Assembly (NCBI GenBank): GCA_004151065.3
Contig: NWUY0300021824.1
Coordinates: 8,116 to 21,228, forward strand
DNA from: Larix sibirica
Taxonomy: Eukaryota > Streptophyta > Pinopsida > Pinales > Pinaceae
DNA length: 13,113 nucleotides
Reading direction: 5' to 3'
Under the pieces are notes generated by a model that did not search any database, had not been told where the DNA came from, and saw only the letters and a program-made list of their open reading frames with translations. Below are positions 7,927 through 13,113 of the stretch, piece by piece. The translations under genes were made by a program, and so were the position numbers. Each line of letters begins with the position of its first letter. The stretch's first letter is position 1.

Positions 7927-8468
7927 CACCTATATCATATACTTTAGCTTTCTTAGTAAGTAATACAAGTACAGAGTTTTTCTCCACGAAGAAAAATGTA
8001 TTGTGTTATTCAATATATTGTCATAACTTTGTACGACCTTACAATGCGTTGGCATAATATGAAAGAACATATTTTTACAATGGTTTAGTGTATAGATTTA
8101 ATAGCATCATTATTATTGGTTTCATTTTAAACAAGGACTATGCAGTAGCTAGTCCTTGCCACCCAATTTAGGGATAGCAAAATTGCAAAATGCAAGGAAA
8201 AAAGACATAAGTTGAGATAGGCTTATAGTTTATTCTCTATGTTGTGTAGTTGAAAATATCAAATATATTCACATATATACTTCGATATTGATAGTATTTT
8301 TATTATTTATGAAAATATATTATATAATTTACCATATAAATTTCAATACTATGCATACAAAAATCATAAAAATAATAATATTATCCCTAAGCATTTGCCT
8401 TAAACATATTAATGTTTTGATTACACCCAATTTTCCTTTCCTCAAATATAAAAAAAAATAATAATAAA
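7927..8468. other. AT-rich spacer between the head-to-head LINEs, no gene
   Basis: No open frame of note, no terminal repeats and no further tRNA-like boxes. The segment becomes strongly A/T-rich from about 8250. It is the remaining unexplained DNA between the 5' ends of LINE-2 and LINE-3. Confidence 0.6.
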
Positions 8469-8537
8469 GGAGCGACCCTCTATATTTAGGGAACTTCTGA
8501 CAGAGATATCTGGGACTGTAGGGTGAGGAGCGACCCT
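8468..8537 (+). repeat. Direct repeat AGGAGCGACCCT x2, period 58, at the LINE-3 5' edge
   Basis: Exact 12-base copies at 8468-8479 and 8526-8537. The second copy encodes RSDP of the LINE-3 endonuclease; the first lies at or just before the point where LINE-3 similarity begins. This suggests a duplicated fragment of the element at its own 5' junction. Confidence 0.5.
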
Positions 8538-8790
8538 ATAGGTTACTACCTCAAGGATTTTTTCTCTTATATGGGTCTCATCGATATGTTTCCTTCTCCA
8601 ATTATTCCCTCACAGAGAAATGGTCGTGTGGAGGTGAAGGGCATAGCCAAGCGCATTGGAAATTTTATGGTTTCTAAGACTTTTCTTCACAGGTGTAGTT
8701 GATATCGATCTTGGATCGCCAATGTAGATATTTATGATCATATGCCTGTGATACTACAATTGGAGCTGGACTATGAAAGATGACATTTCC
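8490..8790 (+). pseudogene. LINE-3 endonuclease remnant (C-terminal part)
   Basis: The frame set by 8505 reads DIWDCRVRSDPIGYYLKDFF, then GLIDMFPSP, NGRVEVKGIAKRI and DIYDHMPVILQLEL. This is the ending of an AP-type LINE endonuclease; the catalytic Asp-His pair is at 8736-8741. Just upstream, GGGAACTTCTGACAGAG (8489-8505) looks like a GDFNFTLS region from which about 12 bases are lost, so the GDFN motif is gone. TGA stops at 8700-8702 (LINE-2 has Arg AGA at the matching place; CGA to TGA is likely) and 8781-8783. Confidence 0.75.
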
Positions 8791-10720
8791 CTTTTAAATT
8801 TAACCATTCTTGGCTTCTTGAGAGGGACTTCAAAGACCTGGTCCTTTCCAAATGGCATTATGGTCCTATTGATGCCTCTCCTATGCGCTCCATGATTCAT
8901 AAGCTAATGGATTTGAAGATGGAGTTTTCAATATGGGAAAAGGAAAAGGAAAAAGCTATTAAAATTTAATTGTCATCTATTGATCAGAAGATTCATCAAG
9001 TGTTCCTTAATGCTCGGGATGGTATCCTCTCCGGAAATGAAAAGAATATTATTGGCCCCCTTTTTGTGAACAAGGAACAGATTATTAGATTGGAGGAGAT
9101 GTCATGGAATATCAAAAGTAGGGCTACTTGGATCTCTCAAGTTGACCATAACACATCTTTCTTCCACAAATTTTCAAATCACAAGAGAATCACTAATACC
9201 ATTTGGGAATTAAAGGATATGGATGGTCGTCCTATATCGGCTAGAAGGGATTTGTATAATGCTGCAGTTTCTCATTTTACTTCTATTTTCCGTACCTATC
9301 CTCAAGTTTCTATTACAAGTCAAATGAGTGTGATTCAGTTGTATCCTAGGTTCTTTTCTCCTGATGATGGTAACATTTTAGTTTCTCCTGTCTCTATGGA
9401 TGAATTAAAAAAGGTATTACATGGTTTTGCTAAAGATAAGAGTCTAGGCCCACACAACTAGACGATGGAATTCTCCTTGGATTTGTTCGACATCATTGAT
9501 CCTAATATTTTGGCAGACGTGGAAGAATCTAGAGTCAAAGGGATGATTCCCAGGGCACTAAATGCCACCTTCCTAGCTTTGATACCCAAGATTTCCCATC
9601 CCTCTTCTTTTGATGATTTCAGACCCATTTCTTGTTGTAACATAGTTTATAAGATGATATCAAAAATTATAGCTGTTAGGATTAAGGATTCACTCTCCTG
9701 GTGTGTATCTAAGGAGAAATTTGGATTCTTGAATAAAAGACAAATCATGGATGACATAGGTGTGGCTCAGGAGGGGTTTAATTCTATCAAGGAAAAAAAT
9801 TGAAAGCACTGTTCCTCAAATTAGATCTCATGAAAGCATACAACATGGTGGATTGGAATTTTCACTACCTAGTCCTCTTCCAAATTGGCATTCCCATGGA
9901 GGTTACCAACTAGATCATGGCATTTGTTTTCTCTGCAAATTTCGTTGTATTACTAAATGGAGCCCCTTCTCCATTTTCCAATTTCTCCCATGGTCTTAAT
10001 CAAGGTTTCCCATTATCTCCTCTCCTTTTCTGACTAATTATGGAAGGTCTTAGTTTGCTCATTGGGAAAGCTTGTGTGGATGGCATAATTCATGGGATCA
10101 AAGTATTTGATAGCATCTGGATATCTCATCTACTATTTGTAGACGATGTTCTTCTCTTTGGTAAAGGATCGGTACAGGAATGGCCATCTTTCAAATATAT
10201 CTTGGAGATTTTTTGTAAAGCCTCAAGAATGGATATCAGTGCCTCCAAATCCTCATTCCTGGTTAATGGTATGAATGATGCTTCTATGGATTAGATTCAA
10301 AATATCCTTCATTTATAGATGTTTCCATTAAATGAAGGTTGCAAATACTTAGGCTATTTCATAAATCCCAACAATTATTGCAAGGAAGATTGGCTCTAGT
10401 TACTTAAGAAATTCGACAAGAAGCTCGATACTTGGTCCTATCGGTGGCGGTCCCTTAGGGGCAAATTGATTCTAGTCAAATATGTTCTAGAGAACATTCA
10501 TGTATACTGGTTGTCTCTGGCTAATATTCTACAGTATATCCTCAACAAGTTTCGGCATAAATGCTTTTCCTTCTTGTGGTCAGAAAATTAGAAGAAGAAA
10601 TATTTCTACCTAGTTAATTGGAAGATGCTTGCCTTCCCAAAATGATTAGGGGGACGAGGTCTCGAAAATATTTTCTATTTTGGGAAGGTCTTGGAATTTA
10701 AAATCCTTTAGTGATCATTT
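8791..10720 (+). pseudogene. LINE-3 reverse transcriptase remnant
   Basis: Seen in order: FPFKFNHSWL; KSRATWISQVDHNTSFFHKF; GFAKDKSLGPHN followed by a TAG (9459-9461); LALIPKISHPSSFDDFRPIS; EKFGFLNKRQIMDDIGVAQE; a frameshift at the A7 run (9793-9799); KLDLMKAYNMVDW with catalytic Asp at 9824-9826; TNxIMAF with a TAG (9911-9913); LNQGFPLSPLLF with a TGA (10031-10033); and the active-site box FVDDVLLFG (10136-10147 for FVDD). The thumb follows: YLGYFINPNNY, then TWSYRWRSLRGKLILV, with TAGs at 10292, 10316, 10397 and 10589. Both palm Asp motifs survive. The long frame from 8970 to 9803 with one TAG, then 9800 to about 10710, gives an unusually readable relic. Confidence 0.85.
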
Positions 10721-11460
10721 TTTGATGATGGTATCTGGAGTGATGCGATTAAGATAAAGTATCTGAAAACCGTTTTGGTTGTTGATTGGTGTAGGCCGGA
10801 GGGCCTTTCGGGAGGAATGATTCCAACATTTGGAGGAATATTTCCAGGGATTTTCTGGTTGTTCGCTCTTGGTTGGTCTGGCGTATTGGCGATGGTAAAA
10901 GGATCATTTGTGGCCTTGATCCATTTGTTGGAGGGAATAAATTCTATAATCTTTCTCCTCCCTTGATGAATTTTTTGAAGACCGCTAGTATCAAGTTCCT
11001 CAACTAAATATACAGAGGCGAAGCTATCCACCACATATGGTTGAATGCTTCTAATTTGGGTTTGTTTGGTGATATGGGCCATGAATGGTATCGATATATC
11101 TCTGGCCTATATCATTGTGGTATTTTTATTAACAACTCGAGCGACTCTCTTTTGGTCTTGGAACAACTCTACATGTGAGGTTTCTTCCAAACATGCATAT
11201 GATGCCATCTTCTCCTGCTATGATCAAAATATCTCCAAGTGGTGGCATATCAGTCTTTGAAAATGGCACTGTCCATTAAAGCTCATCATGTTCTCTTGGT
11301 TAGCCATGGAAAACAAAGTCCTTACTTGGGATATTTATGAGAAGAAAGGCAAGACGGGACCAGGTATATGTGTTATGTGTCGAGAAGATAATGAATCCTT
11401 TTTCACCTCTTGGTTGGCTACAAATTCTCCAAATCAGTTTGGTCAGATATTAGGAAAGTA
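10721..11460 (+). pseudogene. LINE-3 connection and zf-RVT remnant
   Basis: The segment from 10721 reads DDGIWSDAIKIKYL. After a frameshift near 10820 it continues IWRNISRDFLVVRSWLVWRI and GDGKRIICGLDPFVGG, the W/G-x-G element shared with the other LINEs. A second shift near 11130 leads into SSKHAYDAIFS, KWWHIS and KLIMFSWLAMENKVLTWDIY. Then comes the zinc motif CVMC (11369-11380). One more shift near 11400 gives HLLVGYKFSKSVWSDI, in which the last zinc-binding Cys (H-x4-C in LINE-1 and LINE-2) is Tyr. The domain is therefore expected not to bind zinc properly even if the frame were read through. Confidence 0.75.
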
Positions 11461-12120
11461 ATGAAAATCATAGGTTCTTGGAGTTCAGATTCTGTCTCTG
11501 GAAGTTTCAATGCTTGGAGGATGTCAGTTCCCTCTCATAAAAACCTTCTTATTTTCATTTCTTGGTACATTTGGATCCATAGGAATAGAATAATTTTTTA
11601 TGATGCTCCTCTCTCCTTATTTAGAGTGGTCAACTCCATCATTGGTTCATATAAGGAGTGGAGGGTGATCAAAGTGGAAAAGACCGAGGTTTTCTTCCCT
11701 CCTTCTTTCTCATACTCCTCCCCCATTGGTTTCTTTGATGGAGCTTCCAACTTAGCTCTCGATACTGGTGGTGCCGGGGGTATTTTACATATTAGAGTTG
11801 ATCATTATTATAGATTTTGGATGGGTTGTGGATGTAGTACTAACACAAGGACATAATTATTAGCTCTTTGGGATCTCCTATATATTGCTCGTGACTGCAA
11901 CTTATCTAAATTGCAGTGGCAAGTGATTCCAAGACTGTCATTTATTGGGATAAAGGTCTATATCTCAATTATAGGTTCCTTTTTTGTCTGGATGGATGAG
12001 ATAGATCATAAGTTTTCAGTTGTTTTTTTATGAGATCACGTTTACTTATGTATATAAATGTTTTCACAATTAGGAAGGCTTCTTATCCAAAAGGGCACCA
12101 GGTTGCCTTGAAGGCATTAT
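11461..12120 (+). pseudogene. LINE-3 RNase H domain remnant
   Basis: After the linker (FISWYIWIHRNRIIFYD) the RNase H begins at PIGFFDGASN with the first Asp at 11737-11739, then GGAGGILH. The catalytic Glu of the TRxELLALW motif is itself a TAA stop (11854-11856; NTRT-stop-LLALWDLL). A frameshift near 11915 is followed by ASDSKTVIYW with the second Asp at 11925-11927. The C-terminal signature is barely visible as YVYKCFHN, a stop, then EGFLSKRAPG (12050-12105), where the last Asp is lost. At least two of four catalytic residues are gone. Confidence 0.75.
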
Positions 12121-12340
12121 ATATTTAGATATTTTTAAACATGGCTTCTCCCTATCCAGGAGGACTATTCATATCTATCAATGACAACTTTTGTTTCCCT
12201 TGTAGGACGGATTAGTTTTTTGTGATCAGAATTCATGGGGTCTGATATTTGATGGATTGATTTATAGATTCATAGTATATAGTTTCATAAAATTTTTGCT
12301 TGGATGATTTTATTCTCACTATGAGACTGTCTACAACTTG

Positions 12341-13113
12341 TTTTTTGGCCTTGTATACTTTGATTCACAAGCTAAACATCAAGTATAGTTTTCCTTGTGC
12401 ATTAAAAATAGAATAGAGGTAAAGATTAATACATTATACATTGGAATATTGTAAAGGAGGGTGGATACCGTAAGGGTTTGAGACCCTCACATCGTGTAGA
12501 GGAGAATGATGATCTTAGAAAAGTTTCCAGAATTTAATGGAAGGGGCCAAGCTAGACGTTGGTTTCTAGCTACCGTTTTTGGAATACCAATGCTAATTTA
12601 TTATATGTGTAACAAAATACAAGTGTCACATGAACTAAATGGCATATCAAATATGTTACCAACCCGCTTACCATCATTACAAGACTACAGTGAATGCTCA
12701 GTCTTAGAATCGAACTTATTGATTACATGTGGGTCTCCATCAAAACTGCATGTTAAACCAGTACAAGATGTTATATTAACATTAATTTTTTACTAGCTAT
12801 CAACACAAGCGGTGATTTTCCAACGCATTACAGTCTGCTCATTATGGTGACGATGAGTTGACATGCGTTGTTAAATTATAAGTAAACCCGCCTTTGTCCT
12901 TTCTTTCACTACCCCATAGCCATCATTTTGAAATAAGAATTCAAATGTATCATCCAATGGGGTGAAAGATAAAACATATTTATATCTTTAAAAAAAATCT
13001 AAATTTATTATCTAATGTTTTAAATTTGATAAAATAAAAGATAAGTTTATTTACCAATGTTTTAACTTTGAGAAATAGCATAATTTTTTGGTCAAACTTA
13101 TAAGTAATTAGAG
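12341..13113. other. Right-flank AT-rich DNA, no supported gene
   Basis: This stretch contains a small GC-richer patch (about 12453-12510) with the hairpin AGGGT-TTGAG-ACCCT (12473-12487) followed by CACATCG-TGTAGAG. A 96-codon plus-strand ORF starts at 12506 and shows no domain, repeat or bias that I recognise. The last 150 bases are A/T-rich repeats. I see no gene that can be supported. Confidence 0.55.
13004..13077. repeat. Two imperfect tandem units, period about 42
   Basis: TTTATTATCTAATGTTTTAA-(A/T-rich) at 13004-13035 is repeated with a few changes as TTTATTTACCAATGTTTTAA from 13046, followed in both by ATTTGATAAAAT / CTTTGAGAAAT. A decayed AT-rich tandem duplication with no evident role. 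Confidence 0.5.

Larger units (their letters stand above)
8480..12340 (+). mobile_element. LINE-3: long, inactive L1-type LINE (partial endonuclease to RNase H)
   Basis: Plus-strand element head-to-head with LINE-2 and of the same broad family. ORF2 order: endonuclease 3' half (8490-8790), RT (8791-10720), connection and zf-RVT (10721-11460), RNase H (11700-12110), then a presumed 3' UTR. The 5' end is truncated in the endonuclease; no ORF1 remains. Frame breaks include stops at 8700, 8781, 8967, 9459, 9911, 10031, 10292, 10316, 10397 and 10589. There is a frameshift at the A7 run 9793-9799 and others near 10820, 11130, 11400 and 11915. The 3' limit is not marked by a clear poly(A) tail or target duplication and is approximate. 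Confidence 0.85.

Noticed and set aside
7720-8540. Twin-priming inversion of a single LINE
   Set aside because: Twin priming inverts only the 5' part of one copy. Here both sides have RT, zf-RVT and RNase H, and the two differ by about half of their residues, so they are two elements.
10775-10966. Plus-strand 63-codon hydrophobic ORF, possible membrane protein
   Set aside because: It reads the LINE-3 connection region in the wrong frame; the frame giving SWLVWRIGDGKR and GLDPFVGG is the real one.
10708-11082. 124-codon minus-strand ORF
   Set aside because: It lies antisense to the LINE-3 connection region, whose conserved residues are clearly on the plus strand. Its protein has no family resemblance.
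12506-12796. 96-codon plus-strand ORF
   Set aside because: No recognisable domain, signal or codon bias, AT-rich flanks, no promoter or partner exon seen. An ORF of this length is expected by chance in a window of this size.

Overview
This is a nuclear plant genomic window. It is AT-rich and dominated by three decayed LINE (non-LTR, L1-type) retrotransposons of the plant kind: endonuclease, reverse transcriptase, a zf-RVT zinc-binding region and a C-terminal RNase H in one ORF2. Only one host gene can be supported, cut by the left edge of the window. The element type, the secreted-protein gene with a TATA promoter and a stop-codon pattern suggesting CHG cytosine methylation all point to a seed plant with heavy repeat load. 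A large-genome plant such as a conifer would fit, but the species cannot be named from this sequence.

Layout. 1-218 (minus): first 72 codons of a gene for a secreted protein, with signal peptide. Its leader (about 219-450) has no upstream ATG, and a TATA box lies at 475-482. 483-1267: AT-rich upstream DNA with an imperfect direct repeat (596-680 / 850-933). About 1283-2833 (minus): LINE-1, a 5'-truncated remnant keeping only the connection/zf-RVT region and RNase H; a single N sits at its 5' edge (2834). 2835-3740: AT-rich DNA without genes. About 3742-7770 (minus): LINE-2, keeping part of the endonuclease, the RT, zf-RVT and RNase H. 7814-7926 (minus): a SINE-like tRNA-derived head with A and B boxes at tRNA spacing. 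7927-8468: no gene seen. About 8480-12340 (plus): LINE-3, with the same domain order and the same broader family as LINE-2, lying head-to-head with it. 12340-13113: AT-rich DNA with one unconvincing 96-codon ORF and short repeats.

None of the LINEs can encode a working protein: each has several stops and/or frameshifts, and none retains ORF1 or the 5' half of the endonuclease. Their alignment to one another shows what the stops replaced. Many are TAG at former tryptophan (TGG) or CAG codons, often in a C-TAG context, as expected from deamination at methylated CHG sites. I see no CRISPR, rRNA, intact tRNA or bacterial-type operon, and no convincing new multi-gene system. The most useful observations are the CHG-decay signature, the head-to-head LINE pair broken near the same endonuclease motif, the SINE-like tRNA head between them, and hairpins at the 3' ends of two LINEs.
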